A stretch of DNA of 15,301 nt from positions 1-15,301 of the forward strand of contig JAUWXJ010000034.1 in NCBI GenBank assembly GCA_030616425.1, in the 5' to 3' direction. Within the stretch, counting starts at the first letter, position 1. Each line of letters begins with the position of its first letter. Shown here one piece after another: positions 1-5,900 of this stretch. The position numbers were made by a program, and so were the translations under genes. Source of the DNA: Desulfobacterales bacterium. Lineage in GTDB: Bacteria > Desulfobacterota > Desulfobacteria > Desulfobacterales > C00003060. The notes beneath the pieces were generated by a model that saw only the letters and a program-made list of their open reading frames with translations, did no database searches and was not told where the DNA came from.

Positions 1-25
1 CCTTTTATTCCGGTTTTGGTTCTTG

Positions 26-64
26 GTCCCAGAGCCCTATAAGAGGCTGCTGGGACTTTTTTTT
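26..64 (+). terminator. Intrinsic-terminator-like hairpin in front of the RRM gene
   Basis: A 7-base stem (gtcccag at 26-32 with ctgggac at 50-56) continues inward as agcc/ggct (33-36 with 45-48), with one bulged G, around an 8-base loop. Eight T follow at 57-64. This is the classic shape of a Rho-independent terminator. It may end an upstream gene outside the window. However, only about 7 bases separate the T-run from the ribosome binding site of the next gene, so there is no room for a promoter after it. Transcripts of the RRM gene therefore probably start upstream of or inside the hairpin and carry it in the leader, where it could act as an attenuator. Confidence 0.8.
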
Positions 65-91
65 AACCCTTGAGGAGGGACACACACGGAA

Positions 92-403
92 ATGAATACA
101 AAACTCTATGTCGGGAACCTATCGTTTGACGCGTCGGAACAAGACCTGAGAGATCTCTTCGCCGATGCCGGGGAGGTCGATTCGATCAAAATCATTACCG
201 ACCGGTACACAGGCCGGTCTAGGGGATTCGCCTTTGTCGAGATGTCCACCGGCGAGGAAGCGGAAAAGGCGGTCTCCATGTTAAACGGCAAGCAGTGGAT
301 GGACCGCGAACTCAAGGTCGACGAGGCCAGGCCCCAGCGGAGAAATGATAACCGTGGCAAGAGGCGGGATGGTGGTGGACACTCCCGCGGTGGTTGGAGA
401 TAG
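92..403 (+). CDS. Small RRM-domain RNA-binding protein
   Basis: This 103-residue protein is a single RNA recognition motif with a short tail. RNP2 is visible as LYVGNL (residues 5-10) and RNP1 as RGFAFVEM (44-51), the two strands carrying the aromatic residues that stack on RNA. From about residue 80 the tail is rich in Arg and Gly, as in bacterial and cyanobacterial glycine-rich RRM proteins, which are often cold-induced RNA chaperones; that role is family knowledge. The start is supported by a strong Shine-Dalgarno sequence (gaggaggga, 72-80), with about 11 bases between it and the ATG. The stop codon lies 7 bases before the start of the next small basic gene, suggesting co-expression. The terminator-like hairpin upstream suggests control at the level of transcript elongation. 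Confidence 0.95.
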   Translation: MNTKLYVGNLSFDASEQDLRDLFADAGEVDSIKIITDRYTGRSRGFAFVEMSTGEEAEKAVSMLNGKQWMDRELKVDEARPQRRNDNRGKRRDGGGHSRGGWR

Positions 404-410
404 GAGGGTG

Positions 411-584
411 ATGGCAAAGCGCAGCCCACATAGTTTCAAGAAACGGCAGAAGGAACTCAAGCGCAAACGAAAGGCCGAGGAAAAGATGGCGCGGCGGCAA
501 GGCAAGAAGACGCAGGAGAATGCCGTTGACGCGCCGGATGCCGCCGGGCAGCCCGAGGAGCAGGGGGAACAGAAGGCAGAGTAG
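411..584 (+). CDS. Small highly basic protein of unknown function
   Basis: I start this 57-residue protein at the ATG at 411, because aggaggg (402-408) sits just before it and overlaps the stop codon of the RRM gene. An in-frame extension to 345 would overlap the RRM gene and is unlikely. Residues 1-35 are dense in Lys and Arg (motif SFKKRQKELKRKRK) and probably form one charged helix. The last 20 residues are acidic and rich in Gln, Glu and Ala. I believe similar Lys/Arg-rich short proteins sit beside RRM genes in other Deltaproteobacteria, but I know no experimental function. Position and charge suggest binding of RNA or a ribonucleoprotein; that is inference. Confidence 0.75.
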   Translation: MAKRSPHSFKKRQKELKRKRKAEEKMARRQGKKTQENAVDAPDAAGQPEEQGEQKAE

Positions 585-620
585 TTCCCTCTCCACCCGG
601 CACTAGTCGGCAACCACCCT

Positions 621-1313
621 TTAGCTTTTGTATCTGGTCGCAGGAGGCCTGCTTCGATCTTCCCTCCCCGGTCTCGGCTTCATCGACGGATCATCAACGC
701 CTTTTAAGAAGTCGCTTACGCCGAAGCCTTCTTGGCTCCGTGTATAGTAGTCAATTGTCACGTCTGCATATTGCTCATATAACCGCTGGCGAGCAACTAA
801 GAGTTCAGGGTAGCAGCGGGCTAATGCCTCTTCACTGGATTCGTGTGGTTGTTTGCTGAACATGTCTTTCCACAACACAGGCCCTGGATTGGCAATATAT
901 GCCTTTAGTATTTGCTCCTGAAGCTCGGGTGGTGTGGGCAGGTAAACAATCGTGGTGGATTGCCTGAGCCTTCCTAAATTTTCTTCCCCGGTATAGATCA
1001 CGCTCCCTGCTGTATCGACGACTATATCTTCTTCAGAATCCATCTCACCACTTTCAAGTAACTCGAAGATTTCTGTAAGCACTTCTATTTCATAGGCGAG
1101 ATATTTGGATTCCCGTTCCTTATACTGCGGCTCATAAGGGAACCCCATCCATTCGCCCATCTCCATGCTTGTCCCGTCTGGCCTAGTTAGCTCAGGAGCA
1201 AGCCTTTCCGCAATTAGGTCATCACAGCAGAAACGCCTGAAGCCGTGCTCAGCAAGCTTTTTGGACCAGTGGGACTTGCCTGCCCCTGCCATGCCGATTA
1301 ATGAAAGCCGCAT
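621..1313 (-). CDS. P-loop kinase-like (shikimate/adenylate kinase-fold) protein
   Basis: A Walker A motif GMAGAGKS lies at residues 7-14 of this 230-residue protein, at the very N-terminus as in small-molecule kinases. The GxAGxGKS form and a following strand with an Asp pair (FCCDDL, about 28-33) resemble shikimate kinase. A Walker-B-like strand IVVDTAGSVIY (about 97-107) and a second hydrophobic strand TTIVYLPTP follow. Lengthwise it exceeds true shikimate kinases (about 170 residues), and I do not see their substrate-binding arginine pattern, so the substrate is unknown. The start has only a weak upstream purine stretch (aaggga, about 14 bases away). It converges on the small basic gene with a 36-base gap and diverges from the UPF0237 remnant. 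The C-terminal 25 residues are rich in Arg and Pro and look disordered. Confidence 0.8.
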   Translation of the reverse strand: MRLSLIGMAGAGKSHWSKKLAEHGFRRFCCDDLIAERLAPELTRPDGTSMEMGEWMGFPYEPQYKERESKYLAYEIEVLTEIFELLESGEMDSEEDIVVDTAGSVIYTGEENLGRLRQSTTIVYLPTPPELQEQILKAYIANPGPVLWKDMFSKQPHESSEEALARCYPELLVARQRLYEQYADVTIDYYTRSQEGFGVSDFLKGVDDPSMKPRPGREDRSRPPATRYKS

Positions 1314-1431
1314 AATCTGAGATGATTTCCCTTAAATATTGAAGATCCGCCGGGGCGGGACGAGTGGGTGGTTAACAACCAGCCACGAACACTACCCAAG
1401 TTTTGTGTCCATTGCTGGTACCCTCGATATG

Positions 1432-1443
1432 CTTGCATGCAAG
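1432..1443. repeat. 12-base perfect palindrome in the 1314-1568 gap
   Basis: The palindrome cttgcatgcaag lies in the 255-base stretch between the kinase-like gene and the UPF0237 remnant. A second short inverted repeat (tggtt/aacca) is at about 1371-1383. These could be operator half-sites for the divergent region, or chance. I see no convincing gene in 1314-1568: the open frame from 1368 to 1571 shows no family I recognise. Confidence 0.3.
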
Positions 1444-1568
1444 GCTTATTTGATCAAGGAAAATGGGGAAATCAAGATGGGATGCCTGCTATGTTGACTT
1501 TTACTGCGGAAACATTACCAACCTCAAGGCAGGCTTTCGAGGAAGGGATGATCCAAGCCAAAACATCA

Positions 1569-1705
1569 TGATCTACGAGGTGGATGTCCCGCTGGAGACC
1601 GACCGCCAGTCCCTTAGAGAGGCCCTTCAGGACAGAGCAAAAGACCTGGGCCTGGAGCTGAGCCTCCAGCACAGGGATATATTCGAAGCACTGCACAGGA
1701 TATAG
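1569..1705 (+). pseudogene. C-terminal half of a UPF0237 ACT-domain protein (remnant)
   Basis: In this frame the reading from MIYEVDV to the stop is the second half of a UPF0237 ACT-domain protein: a strand (MIYEVDVP), a helix (DRQSLREALQDRAKDL) and the family's hallmark ending LQHRDIFEALHRI. Complete members are about 90 residues and begin with a strand plus a VGKD(R/K)xGI motif, which is absent here, so roughly the first 43 residues are gone. The upstream frame stays open to 1463 but does not match the family. A weak SQNI just before 1569 could be the end of the DISQ segment, implying an internal deletion. ACT domains of this type are small-molecule sensors. This gene normally sits directly before the UPF0210 gene, and remains of that follow 10 bases later. 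Confidence 0.8.
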
Positions 1706-1715
1706 CAGAATGTGA

Positions 1716-1980
1716 ACCACGACTGAACGGGTCTGTGCGTCCGTGAACGTGGCTTCCACGCCTGCGGGCATCAATATGGATGCGGTCTATCTCATGGGCC
1801 GAACCATCCGGACCGCAGCAGAATATACTGCTGAATCGGACGGCATCGCCTGCGCCAAGCTCGGCGTTTTTGCCAACATCCCGCAGGATGTGCCGTTCAT
1901 GGCCGGGGCTTGTGAGCATCGGCGTGCCGGGCTCTACTGCGGTGCTGGCGCTTTTAAACGATGCAGTCAAAAAAGCCCCG
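1716..1980 (+). pseudogene. UPF0210 (PFL family, DUF711) gene, reduced by several deletions
   Basis: Three blocks of a protein family of about 450 residues can be read. Block 1 (1722-1910) encodes TERVCASVNVAST, AGINMDAVYLMGRTI, GIACAKLGVFANIP and PFMAGA, close to family consensus. Block 2 begins at about 1911 in a different frame (VSIGVPG), matching the (I)SIGVSGPG segment that normally lies some ten residues after MAGAF. It runs straight into block 3 (STAVLALLNDAVKKA, to about 1977), which normally lies more than 100 residues further on. The first about 150 residues, a large internal part and the last about 60 residues are missing. An in-frame stop at 1713-1715 shows the 5' end is gone. The gene is certainly non-functional as UPF0210, although the surviving blocks are well preserved, suggesting recent decay. 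Confidence 0.85.
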
Positions 1981-2001
1981 GTATGGCACCCGGTCACGGC
2001 T
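1969..2001 (-). terminator. Candidate intrinsic terminator after the radical SAM gene
   Basis: Read on the minus strand, agcc pairs with ggct, then (across an unpaired gtga) ccgg(g)t pairs with accgg around a 5-base loop, and six T follow. The hairpin overlaps the last codons and stop of the radical SAM gene, a usual place for a terminator. The stem is imperfect (bulged G and one-sided internal loop), and its T-run side overlaps the UPF0210 remnant, so it may have formed by chance at a deletion junction. Confidence 0.5.
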
Positions 2002-3034
2002 CAAATGAGCCCGCGATCTGGTGGCCGCAGTAGGTGCACTTGTTTCCCTTCAGGTGGTATTGCAGAATCTCGTAGCTGTACCGCTCAATGAGCAGTTCGC
2101 CGCATCCCGGACAATGGGTATTTTCTGCTGCATGCCCCGGAACATTCCCGAGATAGACATGTTTCAAGCCCTCATCCATGCCGATCCTTCTTGTGCTTTC
2201 GAGTTTTGACACTGGTGTGGGGCTCAGGTGGGCGAGCTTCAGGTGCGGATAAAACCGCGTGATGTGCCAGGGGGTCTCTGAACCGAAGTGTTCAACGATC
2301 CAACGGGCCGCGTTGCGCAGGTCATCTTCATTGTCGTTCCAGCCAAGTGTCAGGTTGGTCACAATCTCAATGTGCATCCCCCATTTCTCTTTTCCCCGCA
2401 CAATGTTGTCCAGGATCCCTTGAAACTCAGGAATATGCGCGATGCGTTGGTAGGTGCGCCTTGAAAACCCTTTTACGTCAACCCGGTACGCATCCAGATA
2501 CGGGCCGATAAGATCGAGGGCCTCCTGAGTAATGTAGCCGTTGGTCACATAATTTGTGAGCAGGCCGTTTTCCTTGGCCAACCTTGCTGAATCGAGTGTG
2601 TATTCGAACCAGAGCGTTGGTTCGTTGTATGTCCACGAGATCCCTTTGCAGCCCCCTTCCAGTGCCCGCTCAACAGCCTCCCCGGGTGAGACATACTTTG
2701 TGGAGGGGAGCCCTTTTTCCACATCTGCATGGGCGATCTCCCAGTTCTGGCACCCCGGGCAGAGAAAGTTGCACCCCAGGCTCCCCATGGATAGCCACCG
2801 GCTCCCTGGATAGTAGTGGAAGAACGGTTTGATCTCTATGGGGGATATCCGCATAGAGGATACCCGGCCGTAAATCAAGGAGTAGAGCTTGTCGTTGATA
2901 TGCCTTCTTGTCTTGCAGTGGCCGGTCTCTCCTGGCGCGATCTTGCAGCGGCGTCTGCATATAAGGCATTGGATCCGCTGATCTTCTAATGGTCGACAGA
3001 GCAGAGTCTCCTGCATGGTGTTGTCATTGATCAT
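1994..3034 (-). CDS. amrS: AmmeMemoRadiSam-system radical SAM enzyme (AmrS)
   Basis: This 346-residue protein carries the radical SAM cluster motif as CNFLCPGC (Cys 88, 92, 95), which binds the 4Fe-4S cluster that cleaves S-adenosylmethionine. It has the layout of the pyruvate-formate-lyase-activase-like branch named AmrS. A Cys-rich N-terminus (CLIC, then C30 and C40) with GETGHC is typical, followed by the region IEIKPFFHYYPGS, then SLGC, SWTYNEPTLWFEY and DAYRVDVKGF. A C-terminal pair of CxxC motifs (CPGC, CTYC) probably binds zinc. AmrS usually occurs with MEMO1 and AMMECR1 proteins; the reaction is not established to my knowledge. Neither partner is within this window. The ATG at 3034 is preceded by an in-frame stop 12 bases upstream, which fixes the 5' limit, but no strong Shine-Dalgarno sequence is visible. 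An ATG at 3016 is an alternative. Confidence 0.93.
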   Translation of the reverse strand: MINDNTMQETLLCRPLEDQRIQCLICRRRCKIAPGETGHCKTRRHINDKLYSLIYGRVSSMRISPIEIKPFFHYYPGSRWLSMGSLGCNFLCPGCQNWEIAHADVEKGLPSTKYVSPGEAVERALEGGCKGISWTYNEPTLWFEYTLDSARLAKENGLLTNYVTNGYITQEALDLIGPYLDAYRVDVKGFSRRTYQRIAHIPEFQGILDNIVRGKEKWGMHIEIVTNLTLGWNDNEDDLRNAARWIVEHFGSETPWHITRFYPHLKLAHLSPTPVSKLESTRRIGMDEGLKHVYLGNVPGHAAENTHCPGCGELLIERYSYEILQYHLKGNKCTYCGHQIAGSFEP

Positions 3035-3096
3035 GGGAGTAATTTTTTATCTCTCACAGAGTCTCAGCAATTTTGGATTGCGGTAATGTTCTCCAT

Positions 3097-3145
3097 TCGG
3101 CCCATCTTCGACCCTGAGCTCAGACCGAAGGGAGCTCATGGCCGA
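3097..3145. repeat. REP-like imperfect palindrome
   Basis: The 49-base element is a nested inverted repeat. The outer arms are tcggcc (3097-3102) and ggccga (3140-3145), the middle arms cttcg (3106-3110) and cgaag (3126-3130), and the centre is the palindrome ctgagctcag (3114-3123). Intergenic elements with a ctgagctcag-like core and cgaaggg arms are widely dispersed in proteobacterial genomes as REP-like repeats; that is my recollection, and copy number cannot be judged from one window. It sits between amrS and the DUF72 gene, both on the minus strand. It could act as a transcript-stabilising or -pausing hairpin. Confidence 0.5.
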
Positions 3146-3160
3146 GGGCAAGCCGCCAGG

Positions 3161-3194
3161 CGCATTGCGGAATTAAAACGCGAAATTCGATGCG
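3161..3194. repeat. Second hairpin in the amrS-DUF72 gap
   Basis: Inverted arms cgcat (3161-3165) with atgcg (3190-3194), and gaatt (3170-3174) with aattc (3184-3188), enclose an A-rich loop. It lies 16 bases from the REP-like element. No T-run follows on either strand, so it is not a standard terminator. Confidence 0.35.
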
Positions 3195-3225
3195 AAGTGC
3201 TCCTTTAACATTGATATGGAGCAGT

Positions 3226-3951
3226 TCAAGAAAGACCAAGGATCTCCTTTAGTCGTTTGGCGTTCTTGACCGCATACCCTTCAAAATCATTATCAAAATA
3301 GAGGTACGTATCCTTCCCCCACTCCTTGATCTTTTTGGCCCAGGCCTGAAGCTCTCTTTCTGAATACTCAGATGCATAAAGCTTCTTGGAACCATGCAGG
3401 CGGATATAGACAAAATCTGAGGTCACGACCTCATGATAGGGATACCGGCCTGCAGTGTCTGCAATGCAGAAGGCGATGTTGTGCTCTTCCAGGATGACAA
3501 AGAGCCGGTCACTGATCCAGGAAGGGTGCCGGACCTCCAGGGTATGGCGTTGAGAGGGGTTTAAAGACTGGCAAAAGTTCTCAAATTCCTTTTCATCAAA
3601 GGAGAGGCTCGGCGGGAGTTGAAACAGGATCGGCCCGAGCTTTTCTTTCAGGCCGGAGGCAGCCGTATAGAACCGCCCCAGGGGCTCCGCTGGTTCTTTT
3701 AGCCGTTTTGTATGGGTGATATATTTGTTCGCCTTTAAGGCCCAGAGGAAATGATCAGGGGTTCTTTGCTTCCAGTTCTGAAAGGTCTTGAGCTGGGGAA
3801 GCCGGTAAAACGTGGCATTCAGCTCGACCGTGTCAAAGTGTTCAGTATAGTATTCCAGCCACCTTGATTTGGGCCAGTCCTTTGGATAGAATAATTTTTG
3901 CCAGTGTGGATAGGTCCACCCTGATGTGCCGATTCTTATCTCTCTTTCCAT
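3226..3951 (-). CDS. DUF72 (YecE-like) family protein
   Basis: The 241-residue protein shows the run of motifs that defines the DUF72 family. In order these are GTSGWTYPHW (residues 8-17), the strand VELNATFYRLP, LWALKANKYITH, GPILFQLPPSL, LEVRHPSW, FVYIRLHGS and YLYFDNDFEGYAVKNA. The family folds as a TIM barrel with a cavity lined by these conserved aromatic and acidic residues. No enzymatic activity is established, although a nuclease or metal-dependent hydrolase role has been suggested. The length is normal and the gene looks intact. The ATG at 3951 lacks a clear Shine-Dalgarno sequence. The gene stands alone: about 190 bases separate it from amrS, and the upstream side is the hairpin-rich gap before trxA, which is transcribed divergently. 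Confidence 0.93.
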   Translation of the reverse strand: MEREIRIGTSGWTYPHWQKLFYPKDWPKSRWLEYYTEHFDTVELNATFYRLPQLKTFQNWKQRTPDHFLWALKANKYITHTKRLKEPAEPLGRFYTAASGLKEKLGPILFQLPPSLSFDEKEFENFCQSLNPSQRHTLEVRHPSWISDRLFVILEEHNIAFCIADTAGRYPYHEVVTSDFVYIRLHGSKKLYASEYSERELQAWAKKIKEWGKDTYLYFDNDFEGYAVKNAKRLKEILGLS

Positions 3952-4071
3952 AGAACGATTTTACGGGTAGTTGAAGTGCTCGTCAACTGCTGATTTTCAC
4001 AATCACAAAAGAAAATCGCTTGCAATTATTGCTTAAACCCTTAAACTGGCGGAAACAGTTTGCGTTTTTGG

Positions 4072-4116
4072 GAAAAGGCCCTTTTGCTCAATGTCCTTCG
4101 CAAAAAGGCATTTTTC
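4072..4116. repeat. Imperfect hairpin with 16-17 base arms
   Basis: Arm gaaaaggcccttttgc (4072-4087) is nearly the reverse complement of gcaaaaaggcatttttc (4100-4116), with about two mismatches and one length difference, around a 12-base loop. Read on either strand it would give a stable A/U-rich stem. The run of T in the 3' arm on the plus strand is part of the stem rather than after it, so it is not a typical terminator. Confidence 0.5.
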
Positions 4117-4130
4117 AAACAGCTAAAGTA

Positions 4131-4341
4131 TTGGTAACGTTCAAAAGGCGGCATAGTATATCTGTGAAAAAAGAACTTCGGGATAGGGACAATCGCTTCT
4201 CTTCGGCATCCAATGCCTTTCAGTAGGTATGCCCTTTGTGTGGGTGGAAATGGCTGGATGCCTACGTTCAGAGATCCTCCCTATCCCTCTAACTGCATGC
4301 CCCGCCTGGAAGGAGTTGCCTCAACTTTTGAACGTCACCAA
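4131..4341. repeat. Long nested inverted repeat upstream of trxA
   Basis: Three arm pairs nest in the same order about one centre. The outer pair is ttggtaacgttcaaaag (4131-4147) with the reverse complement at 4325-4341, 16 of 17 matching. The middle pair is gggataggga (4180-4189) with tccctatccc (4278-4287), 10 of 10. The inner pair is ggcatcca (4205-4212) with tggatgcc (4255-4262), 8 of 8. Spacing between middle and inner arms is the same on both sides. Such nesting is unlikely by chance and fits either a structured RNA or a small fold-back (MITE-like) element. No transposase gene is present. Confidence 0.5.
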
Positions 4342-4383
4342 AGTATTACAACTGGCGAAAATCTCATTTCGGGAGGATCTATA

Positions 4384-4740
4384 ATGGTTGAGCAATTGAC
4401 AAAAGAGACTTTCAAGGAAAAGGTTTTTGACTTTGAGGAGAACAGTGCATGGAATTATGCTGGAGATCTTCCCTGCGTGATAGATTTTTATGCGGATTGG
4501 TGCGGTCCGTGTAAAATGGTGGCACCTATCATGGATGAGTTGGCGCAGGCATACGATGGAAAGGTCCGTTTTTACAAGGTCGATACTCAAGTAGAACAGG
4601 AACTGGCCGCCATGTTCGGAATACGCAGCATACCGTCCATTCTGTTCGTTCCAACGGATGACAAGCCGCAAATGGCAGTGGGGGCGCTCCCAAAGGAAGA
4701 CATGCAAAAGACGATTGCCGATTTTCTGAAAGTAAAGTAA
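4384..4740 (+). CDS. trxA: Thioredoxin
   Basis: The protein is a 118-residue single-domain thioredoxin, a cytoplasmic disulfide reductase. The redox motif WCGPC (residues 39-43) follows the conserved strand VIDFYADWC. Asp34 is in the position of the buried acid of E. coli thioredoxin. The cis-proline loop is RSIPS (Pro84) and the later strand ILFV is in place. I start at the ATG at 4384 because gggagga (4371-4377) lies 6 bases upstream; an in-frame extension back to 4213 has no family match. The N-terminus is slightly longer than in E. coli TrxA, with an acidic FDFEENSAW segment. The next gene starts 17 bases after the stop with its own ribosome binding site, so the two are probably co-transcribed. 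The upstream region is unusually rich in inverted repeats. Confidence 0.95.
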   Translation: MVEQLTKETFKEKVFDFEENSAWNYAGDLPCVIDFYADWCGPCKMVAPIMDELAQAYDGKVRFYKVDTQVEQELAAMFGIRSIPSILFVPTDDKPQMAVGALPKEDMQKTIADFLKVK

Positions 4741-4757
4741 CTCAGGGAGGAAAACCC

Positions 4758-5129
4758 GTGAGACAGATCAAGATCATCCTCGGAGACCTGGTGTTAGACG
4801 CGCACCTGAACGATGGCCCAACCGCCCAAAAGGTATGGGAGGCCTTGCCCATAGAGACATCATTCAACACGTGGGGTGATGAAATCTATTTTTCCATCCC
4901 TGTGAAGGCAGAACTCGAAAAAGATGCCCAGGAAGTAGTTGAATCCGGTGATTTAGGATATTGGCCGAGCGGGAATGCCTTGTGTATCTTTTTCGGCCTG
5001 ACCCCTATAAGCACAGAAGGTGAAATCAGACCGGCCGGTGCAGTCAACATGATTGGCAGAGTAACCGGTGACGCCACCAAGTTGAAGGAAAGGTTGTCTC
5101 AAAAACTGATCAGGGTGGAAGGAGAATAA
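4758..5129 (+). CDS. Cyclophilin-like fold protein (TM1367/DUF369 type)
   Basis: This 123-residue protein begins at a GTG preceded by agggagg (4744-4750). It matches the cyclophilin-like family typified by Thermotoga TM1367: an N-terminal strand IKIILGDLVLDAHLND, TAQKVWEALPIETSFNTWGDEIYFSIPV, a central YWPSGNALCIFFGLTP motif, and AGAVNMIGRVTGD near the C-terminus. The fold resembles cyclophilin but the peptidyl-prolyl isomerase active-site residues are not conserved in this family, so isomerase activity should not be assumed. It lies just downstream of trxA and may share its transcript, which hints at, but does not show, a link to redox or protein folding. It converges on cobS across a 45-base gap in which I see no good terminator. 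Confidence 0.88.
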   Translation: MRQIKIILGDLVLDAHLNDGPTAQKVWEALPIETSFNTWGDEIYFSIPVKAELEKDAQEVVESGDLGYWPSGNALCIFFGLTPISTEGEIRPAGAVNMIGRVTGDATKLKERLSQKLIRVEGE

Positions 5130-5174
5130 CCGAGCGGGCGAGAGGACCGTGTCATTCGATGTACAGTCGCTATA

Positions 5175-5900
5175 CTAGAGTCCAACCCCTGCAAACAAAA
5201 ACAATCCAGCTTCTGTCACTTCCCCCAGGGCACCCAGCATATCTCCGGTTATGCCGCCCAGCCTCTTCCTGTAATAAGAGATCACGAGCACCACGATCCC
5301 GATAAACACGCCATTTAAGAACACCCCCCTGATACCGAGCAACAAGGACAAGGCCACCGGCACCAAGAGCCACCCAAGACCTGCGATGCTCCTGTTTCCC
5401 GCAAAGAATTCCATGGCCGTCCCTCCTTCAGGACGAACGTAATCCAGAAAGTAAATAGCAATGGTGAAAGCGCCTCTTGCATAGACAGGAATGAGGATCA
5501 GGTAAATAGCTCGATGTTCATGCAGTGACGAAATGCCCGCCCACTTTATGCCCAGTACAAAGACCAGGGCAAGGAATCCCATGGTCCCGATACGGCTGTC
5601 CTTCATGATCTTCAGCGCGTCTTCGGAACTCCTGTGGCTGAAAAGGCCGTCAGCCGTGTCTGCCAGCCCGTCAAGGTGCAGCGCACCCGTGACAACAGCA
5701 AGGAACATCACATCAATCAATGACACAATGTTTAAAGGCAAAAGTCGCTGAAGCCCGGTATCTGTCAATGCAAGGAGAGACCCCACGATAAGCCCGGCAA
5801 GGGGAAAGTACTGAACCATCCGGTGCCCTGGAGCCTCCATAGGTTTGCCCAGTGGCAGGATAGTCAGGAATTGTATGGCTCCCCTTAGATTTTTGATCAC
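5175..5900 (-). CDS. cobS: Adenosylcobinamide-GDP ribazoletransferase (cobalamin synthase)
   Basis: CobS joins adenosylcobinamide-GDP to alpha-ribazole (phosphate), the last assembly step of the nucleotide loop, at the inner membrane. The 241-residue protein is strongly hydrophobic with several membrane segments. It carries both family signatures: LHLDGLADTADG (residues 74-85), whose aspartates bind Mg2+, and DSRIGTMG (101-108). The N-terminal FLTILPLG and QYFPLAGLIVG segments are also typical. The start is a GTG in a GTGA overlap with the cobT stop, preceded by aaggaaaagg, so translation is probably coupled to cobT. It is the last gene of the corrinoid cluster. No obvious intrinsic terminator follows before the convergent cyclophilin-like gene. 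Confidence 0.97.
   Translation of the reverse strand: MIKNLRGAIQFLTILPLGKPMEAPGHRMVQYFPLAGLIVGSLLALTDTGLQRLLPLNIVSLIDVMFLAVVTGALHLDGLADTADGLFSHRSSEDALKIMKDSRIGTMGFLALVFVLGIKWAGISSLHEHRAIYLILIPVYARGAFTIAIYFLDYVRPEGGTAMEFFAGNRSIAGLGWLLVPVALSLLLGIRGVFLNGVFIGIVVLVISYYRKRLGGITGDMLGALGEVTEAGLFLFAGVGL

Larger units (their letters stand above)
3952..4383. other. Gene-free divergent region rich in hairpins
   Basis: No credible gene is seen in these 432 bases between the DUF72 gene and trxA. The open frames are short and have no recognisable motifs. The stretch contains four successive inverted repeats: gattttc/gaaaatc (3992-3998, 4011-4017), aaactg/cagttt (4043-4048, 4056-4061), a longer A/T-rich arm pair (4072-4087, 4100-4116) and a 211-base nested inverted repeat (4131-4341). 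It must also contain the promoters of the divergent DUF72 and trxA genes, but I could not pick a convincing -35/-10 pair. Confidence 0.6.

Noticed and set aside
1368..1571. Open frame of 67 residues before the UPF0237 remnant
   Set aside because: No ribosome binding site, no recognisable motif, and it runs into the pseudogene region in another frame. It is probably non-coding or unrecognisable debris.
4131..4341. Integron attC site
   Set aside because: The arms do not have the GTTRRRY/RYYYAAC core sites: the outer arm reads gttcaaa, which fails the consensus, and there is no integrase or cassette array.
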